Below are positions 17,210 to 25,508 of a DNA stretch of 64,000 nt, in pieces. A model generated the notes under the pieces. It was not told the origin of the DNA. It worked only from the letters and a program-made list of their open reading frames with translations, and ran no database searches. The stretch spans positions 1-64,000 of the forward strand of contig NZ_WIDQ01000002.1 in assembly GCF_009495745.1 (NCBI RefSeq), read 5' to 3'. Position 1 is the stretch's first letter; each line of letters starts with the position of its first letter. The DNA is from Niveispirillum sp. SYP-B3756. Its GTDB lineage: Bacteria; Pseudomonadota; Alphaproteobacteria; Azospirillales; Azospirillaceae. A program made the translations under genes and the position numbers.

Positions 17210-17480
17210 TCCCGCTTCCTTTCCCTCATTTATTCTCCAACCATCATCGACGTTGGAGCTGCAAACAGAGTAACCCGTGCCGACGATAACGACAATCATC
17301 AGCATTATTGAAATATTGATATACAGAAATCGCTAATGAAACCAGTTATCAACTACGCCCCATTCAATTGCAAGACGTTATCACGCGACAAATCGTGCAG
17401 CTTGTGCCAGTATTGTCGAGACATGATTGTTCGGCTGCATCAACGGCCATTCAGACCACCCCAAATGAACGAAGGTTCCC

Positions 17481-17957
17481 ATGAAGGGCGATCCCACCGT
17501 CATCCGTCACCTCAACACGATCCTCATGAACGAGTTGACGGCCATTAATCAGTATTTCCTGCACGCGCGCATCATCAAAAACTGGGGTTTCCTGCGACTG
17601 GCCAAGAAGGTCTATGAGGAATCCATCGGGGAGATGAAGCACGCCGATCAGTTGATCGAACGGATCCTGTTCCTGGAGGGGCTGCCCAACCTGCAGGATC
17701 TGCATAAGCTGATGATCGGCGAGGAAGTGCCGGAATGCTTCCGCGGTGACTTGGCGATTGAAACCCGCAACCGCACCGACCTGGTCGAGGCGATGCAGTA
17801 TTGCGAAGGCATCCGCGATTACCAGTCCAAGGAAATCTTCCGCCGCATCCTGGAAGATACCGAGGAACATATCGACTGGCTGGAAACCCAGCTGGGCTTG
17901 ATTGACCGGGTCGGCATCCAGAATTATCTGCAAGAGCAGATGGGGGCGGAATCGTAA
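17481..17957 (+). CDS. bfr: Bacterioferritin
   Basis: 158-residue iron-storage ferritin forming a 24-mer with haem between subunits. Diiron ligands E18, E51, H54, E94 and H130 and haem ligand M52 (GEMKHAD) are at canonical positions. At the position of the sixth ligand (E127 in E. coli Bfr) this protein has T127, followed by E128 and E129 ([10 protein letters not shown]); one of these may substitute. [12 protein letters not shown] is the standard N terminus. No bacterioferritin-associated ferredoxin gene lies beside it. A strong terminator follows. Confidence 0.95.
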   Translation: MKGDPTVIRHLNTILMNELTAINQYFLHARIIKNWGFLRLAKKVYEESIGEMKHADQLIERILFLEGLPNLQDLHKLMIGEEVPECFRGDLAIETRNRTDLVEAMQYCEGIRDYQSKEIFRRILEDTEEHIDWLETQLGLIDRVGIQNYLQEQMGAES

Positions 17958-17979
17958 TTCCCCCCTGCCGGCAGTATCC

Positions 17980-18015
17980 ACGGGCGATCCCACTGGGGTC
18001 GCCCGTCACTTTTTT
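17980..18015 (+). terminator. Intrinsic terminator after bacterioferritin
   Basis: Arms CGGGCGATCCC (17981-17991) and GGGGTCGCCCG (17995-18005, one G-U pair) with a 3-base loop, followed by TCACTTTTTTAT. It lies between the convergent bacterioferritin and hemerythrin genes and mainly serves the plus strand. Confidence 0.85.
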
Positions 18016-18034
18016 ATACTGAAACGCAGCCGGA

Positions 18035-18448
18035 TCAGGCTGTCTTGCTGGCGGCCATTTCCTCGTAGCGGGCATAGAGAATTGCTTCCTCCTTATGCAG
18101 GCGGGATTGCAGCTGTGCGCTGATCCGGCCGAAATCGATAGCGAAGGCCATGCCCTCGCCCCCATCCTTGTATTTATCGAAGAAGGCGAGGATTGCGGCC
18201 CCCATCTGGCGCATCTCCTCAGCAAACTGATCTGCCGTGGCCGCCCGCAACGGGTCGCGCCGGGCCAGACGACGATAGTCAGGATAAAAGACTTCATCCT
18301 CCCGCTGGATATGGCGGATGAACCGATCGCGCGCGGCAAGAAGCGTTTGCCGCCCGGCAGCGGTGCCGATTCCCAGGCGACGCACCTCCTCCAGAATATG
18401 CTTCAATTCAAGATGATCATGCTTCAGTTCAGGAACGATCCTGGTCAT
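18035..18448 (-). CDS. Hemerythrin-like (HHE) diiron protein
   Basis: 137-residue four-helix bundle with the HHE/hemerythrin pattern: ELKHDHLELKH in helix 1, FIRHIQREDEVFYPDY in helix 2, and LHKEEAILYARYEEM in the last helix, giving His/Glu ligands for a non-haem diiron site. Relatives bind O2 or NO or repair damaged Fe-S clusters. The ATG at 18448 follows AGAGAAGG. A long perfect palindrome resembling an NsrR operator sits 11-39 bases upstream, suggesting induction by nitric oxide. The frame extends upstream to 18529 through this operator, so the later start is preferred. Confidence 0.85.
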   Translation of the reverse strand: MTRIVPELKHDHLELKHILEEVRRLGIGTAAGRQTLLAARDRFIRHIQREDEVFYPDYRRLARRDPLRAATADQFAEEMRQMGAAILAFFDKYKDGGEGMAFAIDFGRISAQLQSRLHKEEAILYARYEEMAASKTA

Positions 18449-18458
18449 TGGCCTTCTC

Positions 18459-18487
18459 TTTAATATGCATTCTATATGCATATTAAA
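18459..18487 (-). promoter_or_regulatory. Palindromic operator, NsrR-like
   Basis: Perfect inverted repeat with 12-base arms TTTAATATGCAT and ATGCATATTAAA around the spacer TCTAT. The core, AA-ATGCAT then ATGCAT-TT in an 11-1-11 layout, matches the consensus I recall for the NO-sensing Rrf2 repressor NsrR. It lies immediately upstream of the hemerythrin start, where bound repressor would block transcription. NsrR itself is not in the window. Confidence 0.6.
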
Positions 18488-18553
18488 TCCAAATTGCCGT
18501 CTCGCCGATGCGGCAACCGGTCGCATCATCCGGAGAACGGCACCAGGATTGGA

Positions 18554-19552
18554 TCAATCCAGCTTGTAGAAAGCCCGATACCAGGCGATGAAGCGTTCAA
18601 CCCCCTCGGCCATGCTGGTGCGGGGCACATAGCCCAGGTCCGCCGTGCTGGCGCTGATATCGGCATAGGTTGCGGGCACATCGCCGGGCTGCATCGGCTC
18701 CATGATCTTCTCCGCCTTACGCCCCAAGGCCGTCTCAATGGCGGCAATGAAATCCAGCAGCCGCTCCGGACGGTTATTGCCCAGATTGTAAAGGCGATGG
18801 GGCACCAGATCGCCGCCCGGCAGCTCCGGTGCCGGACGGGCCGGACGATCCAGCGCGGCAATCACGCCGGCGACGATATCGTCGATATAGGTGAAGTCGC
18901 GCCACATCTGCCCATGATTGAAAACGCGGATCGGCCGCCCTGCCGCCACGGCACCGGCAAACAGGAAGGGCGCCATGTCCGGCCGCCCCCACGGACCGTA
19001 AACGGTAAAGAAACGTAAACCCGTCGCCGGCAAGCCATATAGATGGCTGTAGGTGCGGGTCATCAGCTCGTCGGCGCGCTTGGTCGCGGCATAGAGCGAC
19101 ACCGGCCTTTCCACCGCATCACCCACGGTAAAAGGCTGCTTCTCGTTGGCCCCATAAACAGATGACGAGCTGGCATAAACGAAATGGCGCAGGCCCGTCA
19201 GATGGCGCGCCCCCTCCAGCATCACCACTTGTCCCATCAGGTTGGACTGGACATAGGCATAGGGATTTTCCAGCGAATAGCGAACACCTGCCTGGGCGGC
19301 CAGATGCACGATGCCCGTAATGTCCGGGTGGCCGGCGAAGAAATCCTCCATGCCGACACGATCAGCAATATCAAGCCGGTGCAGGCTGAAATCCGGCTGC
19401 CCGGTCAGCAATGCCAGCCGCGCCTCCTTCAACCGAACATCATAGTAATCATTGACATTATCCAGACCGACCACCCGATCGCCACGCGCCAGCAGCGCCC
19501 GCGCCACATGCGAACCGATAAAACCAGCCACACCTGTGACAAGGATGGTCAT
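18554..19552 (-). CDS. UDP-glucuronate 4-epimerase-like NAD-dependent epimerase
   Basis: 332-residue extended SDR enzyme. It has the Rossmann motif TGVAGFIGSHV at the N terminus, DNVNDYYDVRLK typical of the UDP-glucuronate 4-epimerase (LpsL/Cap1J) group, the catalytic SSSVYG and YAATK motifs, and the group signature RFFTVYGPWGRPDMA. It would convert UDP-glucuronate to UDP-galacturonate for acidic surface polysaccharide. It is divergent from galE, with about 190 bases between starts. Confidence 0.9.
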   Translation of the reverse strand: MTILVTGVAGFIGSHVARALLARGDRVVGLDNVNDYYDVRLKEARLALLTGQPDFSLHRLDIADRVGMEDFFAGHPDITGIVHLAAQAGVRYSLENPYAYVQSNLMGQVVMLEGARHLTGLRHFVYASSSSVYGANEKQPFTVGDAVERPVSLYAATKRADELMTRTYSHLYGLPATGLRFFTVYGPWGRPDMAPFLFAGAVAAGRPIRVFNHGQMWRDFTYIDDIVAGVIAALDRPARPAPELPGGDLVPHRLYNLGNNRPERLLDFIAAIETALGRKAEKIMEPMQPGDVPATYADISASTADLGYVPRTSMAEGVERFIAWYRAFYKLD

Positions 19553-19739
19553 GACAAAACCTCACCCGCTCTCTTCACGAACATATGCGTTATAGGCCGG
19601 AAGAAAGAAGCAGGTAAGCCTGTCACACAGCCAAATAACGATTTTACAGGCTGCCTTGGAACTGGCTACAAACGGGGCAATGGCCTCCGCCTTCCGTATA
19701 GGTGAAGGGGAGGTATCTCTTAACGTGAAGCGGGTTCAG

Positions 19740-20735
19740 ATGGCAGCGGTTGATGCAATCCTGGTAACCGGTGGTGCTGGCTATGTCGGCAGCCATGCGG
19801 TGGAGGCCCTGTGCCGCGCCGGCTATGCGGTCACGGTGGTGGATGATCTGAGCCAGGGCCACCGGGCCGCCGTACCGCCGGCGGCGGATCTGGTGGTGGG
19901 CGATGCGGGGGATCGCCCGCTGCTTGACCGGCTGATGGCAACCCGTCCCTATCACGCCGTCATGCATTTTGCCGCCCGTTCCCTGGTGGGCGAATCCATG
20001 CGCGACCCAGCCCCCTATCTGGCGGGCAATGTCCGCGTGGCCCAGGCGGTGATTGACGCTGCGGTGGCACACAAGGTTGGCAAGCTGGTGCTCTCCTCCA
20101 CTGCCAATATCTTTGCGTCCAGCGACGGCCGCCCCATCACGGAGGAAAGCCCCATCGATCCGGGCAGCCCCTATGGGGAAGGCAAATATATGGTGGAACG
20201 GCTGCTGCACTGGGCGGATCGCTGCCACGGGCTGCGGTCGGCGGCACTGCGCTACTTCAACGCCGCCGGCGCCCATCCCGACGGGCATCTGGGGGAAGAC
20301 CACCGGCCCGAGACGCACCTGATTCCTATCGTCCTGGAAGTGGCTCTTGGCAAACGGCCGCATCTGGATATTTTCGGCGACGATTATGAGACGCCCGACG
20401 GTACTTGCATCCGCGATTATGTCCATGTCTGCGATATCGCCGAAGCCCATATAAAGGTGCTGGACGTGCTGGATGAACGGTCGGCCCGCTATAATGTCGG
20501 CACCGGCAGCGGCTACTCGGTCCGCCAAGTCGTGGAGGCGGCGGAAAGGGTGATCGGCCGGCGCATCACGGTGCGCATGGCCCCGCGCCGGCCAGGTGAC
20601 CCGCCCGTTCTGGTCGCCAATGGCAGCCGGCTGCGACGGGAAACCGGTTGGGCACCGAAGCTGCCCGACCTGGACAGCATGATCGCCACCGCCTGGGAAT
20701 GGCGACGTCGTCACCCGGACGGCTATGTCGGCTAA
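19740..20735 (+). CDS. galE: UDP-glucose 4-epimerase
   Basis: 331 residues from ATG 19740; SDR epimerase making UDP-galactose. Motifs are TGGAGYVGSHAVEAL, HFAARSLVGESM, SSTANIF and the catalytic YGEGK, followed by ALRYFNAAGAHPDG and the late RRPGDPP, all typical of GalE. An in-frame GTG at 19725 has GGGGAGG 11 bases before it and may be the true start (five extra residues). The ATG 19656 adds 28 residues lacking homology. It supplies UDP-galactose to the UDP-galactopyranose mutase encoded next. Confidence 0.92.
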   Translation: MAAVDAILVTGGAGYVGSHAVEALCRAGYAVTVVDDLSQGHRAAVPPAADLVVGDAGDRPLLDRLMATRPYHAVMHFAARSLVGESMRDPAPYLAGNVRVAQAVIDAAVAHKVGKLVLSSTANIFASSDGRPITEESPIDPGSPYGEGKYMVERLLHWADRCHGLRSAALRYFNAAGAHPDGHLGEDHRPETHLIPIVLEVALGKRPHLDIFGDDYETPDGTCIRDYVHVCDIAEAHIKVLDVLDERSARYNVGTGSGYSVRQVVEAAERVIGRRITVRMAPRRPGDPPVLVANGSRLRRETGWAPKLPDLDSMIATAWEWRRRHPDGYVG

Positions 20736-20862
20736 GGCGGCAGGGCGTACCCTGCCATGGCGCAAAGCTGGCCAGCCCGCCCTTGCAATCCCCCCGTGAC
20801 CGACGGTAACAGTAAACCGGCCCCGCGTTCGCCGCGCAGGGTGGAATTTCCGAGGGGTAAAG

Positions 20863-22029
20863 ATGAATTTCGACGGTTTTGACCTGATTGTGGTGGGTAG
20901 CGGCTTCTTCGGCGCCACCATCGCCGAACGCGCTGCCCGCGAACTGGGCCTGACCGTTGCCGTGCTGGACAAGCGCACCCATTTCGGCGGCAACTCCTAT
21001 TCGGAGATCAATACCGAAACCGGGATCGAGGTGCACCCCTATGGCACCCATATCTTCCACACCAATTCGGAAGAGGTGTGGACCTATATCAACCGCTTCA
21101 CGCAATTCTCCGAATATCGGCACCGGGTGTTAACGGTGCATGGAAACCGGGTGTTCTCCATGCCCATCAATCTGGGCACCATCTGTTCCTTCTTCGGCCG
21201 CCATTTCACGCCTGACGAGGCCCGTGCCCTGGTCGCCCAGGAAATGGCCGCAGAGGCCATCGGCGAACCGACCAATCTGGAAGAAAAGGCGGTCAAATCC
21301 ATCGGCCGTTCCCTTTATAACGCCTTCATCCGTGGCTATACGATGAAGCAGTGGCAGACCGATCCACGCCAGTTGCCCGCCTCCATCATCGGCCGGCTGC
21401 CGGTTCGTTTCACCTTTGATGACCGCTATTTCGCCGACCGGTTCGAAGGGATGCCGCTGGGCGGCTATGGCGCGATCTTCCGCACCATGCTGAATCAGCC
21501 GAAGATCCAGATGTGTCTGGGGGTGGATTTCTTCGATATCCGTGACCAGATCCCGGCCGGCAAACCCATCATCTATACCGGCGCCATCGACCGTTATTAT
21601 GATTATCAGTTTGGCGAACTGGGCTGGCGCACGGTCGATCTGGAATGGGAAGTGGCACAGACACCCGATTTCCAGGGCACCTCGGTGATGAACTATGCCG
21701 ATATGGACGTGCCCTTCACCCGTATCCACGAATTCCGGCATCTGCACCCCGAACGGCCATTCGACGGTGACAAGACGATCATTGCGCGGGAGTTCTCCCG
21801 GTTTGCCGGCAAGGGGGATGAGCCCTATTACCCGATCGCCACACCGGCGGACCGTGATCTGTATGAACGATATGTCGCCTTGACCGAGCGTGAGCCGAAT
21901 GTGATCTTCGGCGGCCGTCTTGGCACTTATCGTTATCTCGACATGCATCAGGCCATTGGCGCGGCCCTGAAATGTTACGATACCCAGGTGGTGCCGCTGG
22001 TTACGGCCGGCAAACCGCTGCGGGTCTGA
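20863..22029 (+). CDS. glf: UDP-galactopyranose mutase
   Basis: 388-residue FAD enzyme converting UDP-galactopyranose to UDP-galactofuranose. The N-terminal FAD fold (IVVGSGFFGATIAERAA) and HFGGNSY motif are standard. GTHIFHTN, FSMPINLGTI, the RGYTMKQW segment and the C-terminal GRLGTYRYLDMHQAIG are characteristic of Glf. The start follows GAGGGGTAAAG. It is cotranscribed with a glycosyltransferase and a flippase, indicating a galactofuranose-containing cell-surface glycan. Confidence 0.96.
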   Translation: MNFDGFDLIVVGSGFFGATIAERAARELGLTVAVLDKRTHFGGNSYSEINTETGIEVHPYGTHIFHTNSEEVWTYINRFTQFSEYRHRVLTVHGNRVFSMPINLGTICSFFGRHFTPDEARALVAQEMAAEAIGEPTNLEEKAVKSIGRSLYNAFIRGYTMKQWQTDPRQLPASIIGRLPVRFTFDDRYFADRFEGMPLGGYGAIFRTMLNQPKIQMCLGVDFFDIRDQIPAGKPIIYTGAIDRYYDYQFGELGWRTVDLEWEVAQTPDFQGTSVMNYADMDVPFTRIHEFRHLHPERPFDGDKTIIAREFSRFAGKGDEPYYPIATPADRDLYERYVALTEREPNVIFGGRLGTYRYLDMHQAIGAALKCYDTQVVPLVTAGKPLRV

Positions 22030-22062
22030 CCCGGTTTTCTCGTTTTTCAGGCAAGGCGCCAA

Positions 22063-23295
22063 ATGGCTGCGAATTCGCTGCGTGTGAACATTGTCGTCCC
22101 TCCCCTGCATCGGGAGAAGTTCACCGGCGGCATACTCTGTATCCTGGAACATGCCCACCAGCTCCACAAGCGCGGGCACCAGGTGACGATCATCCCCACC
22201 CGCCCCTGCGATGCACCGGCCTGGTTCAAGAAGGAATTTGGCACGCTGCTGCACTGGGCGCCGCAATCGACCGGTGGCGCCCTGGGCCGGCTGATCGGCA
22301 CCGTTGCCGGCTGGCTGCCCCGGCGGGATGAGGCCGGCAAAGCCGATATCCGGCGCGATTTCATGACCCTGTTGCGCAATCTGCCCCAGCTTTGGACACC
22401 AGAGATCGAACAGGCCGTGCAGCACCATGAGCTGCGCCACCTGATCCCGCCGGCCGACATTACCATTGCCACCCAGTACAGCACCGCCCTGCCCGTCTAT
22501 CTGTTCGGTACCGGCAAGCTGGGCTATTTCATGCAACATTATGAGGTCATCTTCGCCAATGACACCCCCGATCCGGCGCTGACCCACAAGGTCGCCGCCA
22601 TGTCCTATCGGTTGGGGCTGGAGATGATGGCCAATTCCCCCTGGCTCTATGATCAGGTCGACAAGGCGGTCCCCGGTGCTTCCCTGCGCCTGTCACCCAA
22701 TGCCCTGGACCATAATATCTTCAACGGGGCACCCAAGCCGCTGGCAGGCCCGGATGATCGCAAGGTGACGCTGATCTCCTATGGTGGCCGCCATGTCGCC
22801 TGGAAAGGCTTCAAGGAGATGGCAGAGGCAACCGCGATTGTGCGCCGTCGCCTGCCGCAATACCAGATCGACTGGCATGTCTATGGCGGGGCGGCCCTGC
22901 CACCGGATAATCCCATCGCGCCTTACAAGGATCTTGGCTTCCTGCAGCCGCTGGCCCTGGCAGAGGCCTATCGTCAGGCTGACATCCTGCTTTCTGCTTC
23001 CTGGTATGAAAGCTTCCCGCTGTTCCCGGCAGAGGCCATGGCCTGTGGCCTGGCGACCGTGACCACCCAACCGGGGACGGAGCAATATGCCATCCCCAAT
23101 CAGACGGCCGAGGTGGTGGAGGCGCAATGCCCGGAATCCGTGGCGGCCGGTCTGGAACGGCTGATCGCCGACCATGCCCACCGTCAGCGCATCGCCCAAT
23201 CCGGCTGGGAAATGGCCCGCACCCTGACCTGGGAGGCGGCGGGCGATGCCATGGAGGCCAATATCCGGTCGATTGTCGCAGGTCAGGCCCCCTGA
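22063..23295 (+). CDS. Family 4 glycosyltransferase
   Basis: 410-residue GT-B retaining glycosyltransferase. The N-terminal domain carries FTGGILCILEHAHQL. The C-terminal nucleotide-binding domain has YGGRHVAWKGFKE and the EX7E region SWYESFPLFPAEAMACGL, typical of GT4. The gap to glf is 33 bases. Being between glf and a flippase suggests transfer of galactose, galactofuranose or another sugar to a lipid-linked intermediate; the exact donor cannot be read. Confidence 0.9.
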   Translation: MAANSLRVNIVVPPLHREKFTGGILCILEHAHQLHKRGHQVTIIPTRPCDAPAWFKKEFGTLLHWAPQSTGGALGRLIGTVAGWLPRRDEAGKADIRRDFMTLLRNLPQLWTPEIEQAVQHHELRHLIPPADITIATQYSTALPVYLFGTGKLGYFMQHYEVIFANDTPDPALTHKVAAMSYRLGLEMMANSPWLYDQVDKAVPGASLRLSPNALDHNIFNGAPKPLAGPDDRKVTLISYGGRHVAWKGFKEMAEATAIVRRRLPQYQIDWHVYGGAALPPDNPIAPYKDLGFLQPLALAEAYRQADILLSASWYESFPLFPAEAMACGLATVTTQPGTEQYAIPNQTAEVVEAQCPESVAAGLERLIADHAHRQRIAQSGWEMARTLTWEAAGDAMEANIRSIVAGQAP

Positions 23296-23309
23296 GGGGC
23301 TGTTGCACC

Positions 23310-24557
23310 ATGATCGACCGCAAGATTCTTCACAATATCTCCTATCTCGGCCTCACCAACGTTGCCAACCTGATCATCCCGTTGGTGGTGCTGCCCTTTA
23401 TCACCCGGGTGCTCGGGCCGACACAGTTCGGGCAATATGCCTGGGCTGTATCGGCCGGCACCTTGCTGGGTCTGGTGTGCGATTTCGGCTTTAACTGGAG
23501 TGCGGCGCGCGAAGTGGCCATCCATAAGGAGGATCGCCGCCGCACCGCCGCCATCGTTGCCGAAGCCTATGCAGTACGCGCCCTGCTGTTCACCCTGACC
23601 GGTCTGGTGATTTTCACCATCTGGACCCAGTTGCCCCATGAGGGTGGCGTGGGTGCGGTGTTGTCTTTCGTACCATTGATCGCTTTTTGCAATCTGCTGA
23701 CTCCGCCCTGGCTTTTCCAGGGGCTGGAGCAGTTTCGCATCGTCGTCTTCTCCTCCATGTTCGGACGCCTGATCGGGGTGATTGGCATCTTCGCCTTGGT
23801 GCGCGGGCCGGCGGATGCAGGTTTGGCAATCATGCTGACGGCGGCAGGGGCCGTGCTGCCGGGGTTGGTCACCTTCCGCTTCCTGGCGCGCCATTATGGC
23901 GATGTGCTCCACCTGCCCACACGGGCGGCGGTCGGAGCGCGGTTGCAATCCGCCTGGCGTATTTTCACGGCAGATCTGGTGATCCAGGTCTATACCATGG
24001 CGCAGACTTTCCTGGTCGGGCTGCTGGGCGGACCGGTGGCTGCCGCCCAGTACAATATCGGCGACCGTTGCCTGAATGCTGGCAAGGGTTTCCTGGCCGC
24101 GATCACGCAGGCCGCCATGCCACGGGTGGCCAATCTGGCCGTCACCGATCCGACGGCTGGTATGCGGTTGATCCGCAAGGTGATGCTGATGGTGGGTTGC
24201 GTCGGCTTGGCTGGCGGGCTGGTCATGGGCTTTGCTGCCGACCTGCTGGTGATGGTTGCCTTTGGGCCGGACTTCATGGAGTCGGCGCGGGTGCTGCGTA
24301 TCCTGGCACCCGTCCCCATCCTGGTCGGGGTGGGCTCCTGCTTCTCCTCCCTCTATATGTTCAACTATGGGGAGGGAAAGTTATGGTCCGTGATGCTGAA
24401 AGTGGCAGCTGCCATCAATTTTGGTACCATGCTTGGCCTGCACCTGTTGGGGGTCGATATGCATATAGCGGCCCCCATAGCTGTGGTTGCAGCCGAATCA
24501 TTCGTCTTCTGCCTTGCCGGGTATCGCTTCCTGCTGGCCGTGCGCCTGGGAAAATGA
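23310..24557 (+). CDS. Oligosaccharide flippase (Wzx-type)
   Basis: 415-residue MOP-superfamily membrane protein with about 12 helices. The N terminus ILHNISYLGLTNVANLIIP followed by PFITRVLGPTQFGQYAW is the classic O-antigen/teichuronic flippase pattern. It would move lipid-linked glycan across the inner membrane. It follows the GT4 gene by 14 bases, and ATG 23310 (MIDRKILHN) is chosen over a longer frame that overlaps that gene. Confidence 0.93.
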   Translation: MIDRKILHNISYLGLTNVANLIIPLVVLPFITRVLGPTQFGQYAWAVSAGTLLGLVCDFGFNWSAAREVAIHKEDRRRTAAIVAEAYAVRALLFTLTGLVIFTIWTQLPHEGGVGAVLSFVPLIAFCNLLTPPWLFQGLEQFRIVVFSSMFGRLIGVIGIFALVRGPADAGLAIMLTAAGAVLPGLVTFRFLARHYGDVLHLPTRAAVGARLQSAWRIFTADLVIQVYTMAQTFLVGLLGGPVAAAQYNIGDRCLNAGKGFLAAITQAAMPRVANLAVTDPTAGMRLIRKVMLMVGCVGLAGGLVMGFAADLLVMVAFGPDFMESARVLRILAPVPILVGVGSCFSSLYMFNYGEGKLWSVMLKVAAAINFGTMLGLHLLGVDMHIAAPIAVVAAESFVFCLAGYRFLLAVRLGK

Positions 24558-24744
24558 GCCAATAGTGGCAATTTCATGGCAACCCCTGCCGGTACTGCCC
24601 AACTTTCATGCGGCGAACTGTGGCTTCTGCGCCGCCCGGCTTAAGTTTTTTGGTCCATAGGTGGATGCAGGCAATAAGTGAAGTGGTATTCTGTTATAAA
24701 GTCGCTTATGTTGGGGTCTAAGGAATCGATCTCAAGGATGTCGC

Positions 24745-25113
24745 ATGTACACCCACCCCCAACATGGTGGCGGTGAAGAGGTCAAGGAGTTGCGCCGACG
24801 CGCAGGCTCCTGGCTGAAGAACCGCCGCACGGAAGTCGGGCTGACACAGCGCGCTTTGGCAGAAGCTGTCGGCCTTGAATATTACACGATGGTTTCGATG
24901 ATTGAGGCCGGTCGTGGCCGTATTCCGCCGGACAGCTATCTTGCCTGGGCAGCCGCTCTGCAAATGGTCCCGGCAGAGTTTGTACGCACTCTGATGCAGT
25001 TTTATGATCCTATCACCCACGCCATCCTGTTTGGGGAGGTTGGTGACATCGGCGGTACGATGACCGGGAGCGAGACGCCGTCTGCAAAGGCGACAAAGTT
25101 CCGGGTCGTCTAG
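24745..25113 (+). CDS. XRE-type helix-turn-helix regulator 1
   Basis: 122 residues with one HTH_XRE domain at about 17-75. RRTEVGLTQRALAEAVGLEY carries helices 2-3, followed by MVSMIEAGRGRIP. The ATG at 24745 follows CAAGGATGTCGC. It is a diverged paralogue of the next gene, sharing the rare EAGRGRIP element and a domain layout with a short acidic/variable C tail. It heads a four-gene operon ending in a CAP/RTX protein, so it may autoregulate. A dyad ATAAGTGA...TCGCTTAT near 24678-24712 could be its site. Confidence 0.85.
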   Translation: MYTHPQHGGGEEVKELRRRAGSWLKNRRTEVGLTQRALAEAVGLEYYTMVSMIEAGRGRIPPDSYLAWAAALQMVPAEFVRTLMQFYDPITHAILFGEVGDIGGTMTGSETPSAKATKFRVV

Positions 25114-25124
25114 GAAGGTTGGCG

Positions 25125-25508
25125 ATGGGCGAGATCATTCCCCTGCGTTCCGATCCTTTGGAAGCGCCGCGTAGCGACACGCAAGAGCTCTTCCAGCGTG
25201 ACCGGATCAACCAGGCGCGGGAAAGACGCGCCGCATGGGGGCGCGCCATCCGCCTGCAACGACTGACCACCGGTCTGACCACACGCGGTCTTGCCAGCCA
25301 CATCGGTTTGGCCAGCCCTGGTATCATCAGTGCGGTGGAAGCCGGGCGTGGGCGGATACCGGAGGGTAGTTTGCTGGGGTGGGCGGAGGCTTTGGGAATG
25401 GAACCGACCTTGTTCGCTGCAAGCTATCTGGCCGCCTTTGAACCGGATGCCGCGGCCCTGTTGCTGATCAATAGCCGGGAGGATGGCGCTAAAGGAGAGG
25501 CGTCATGA
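25125..25508 (+). CDS. XRE-type helix-turn-helix regulator 2
   Basis: 127 residues with a central HTH_XRE domain (about 35-95): RLQRLTTGLTTRGLASHIGL then ISAVEAGRGRIPEGSLLGWAE. An N-terminal 30-residue extension differs from its neighbour. The ATG at 25125 sits six bases after AGGAAGG; a TTG at 25119 is also in frame. Its last codons overlap the next start (ATGA), so the genes are coupled. Two non-identical HTH proteins made together could form a heterodimer; that is inference. Confidence 0.85.
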   Translation: MGEIIPLRSDPLEAPRSDTQELFQRDRINQARERRAAWGRAIRLQRLTTGLTTRGLASHIGLASPGIISAVEAGRGRIPEGSLLGWAEALGMEPTLFAASYLAAFEPDAAALLLINSREDGAKGEAS

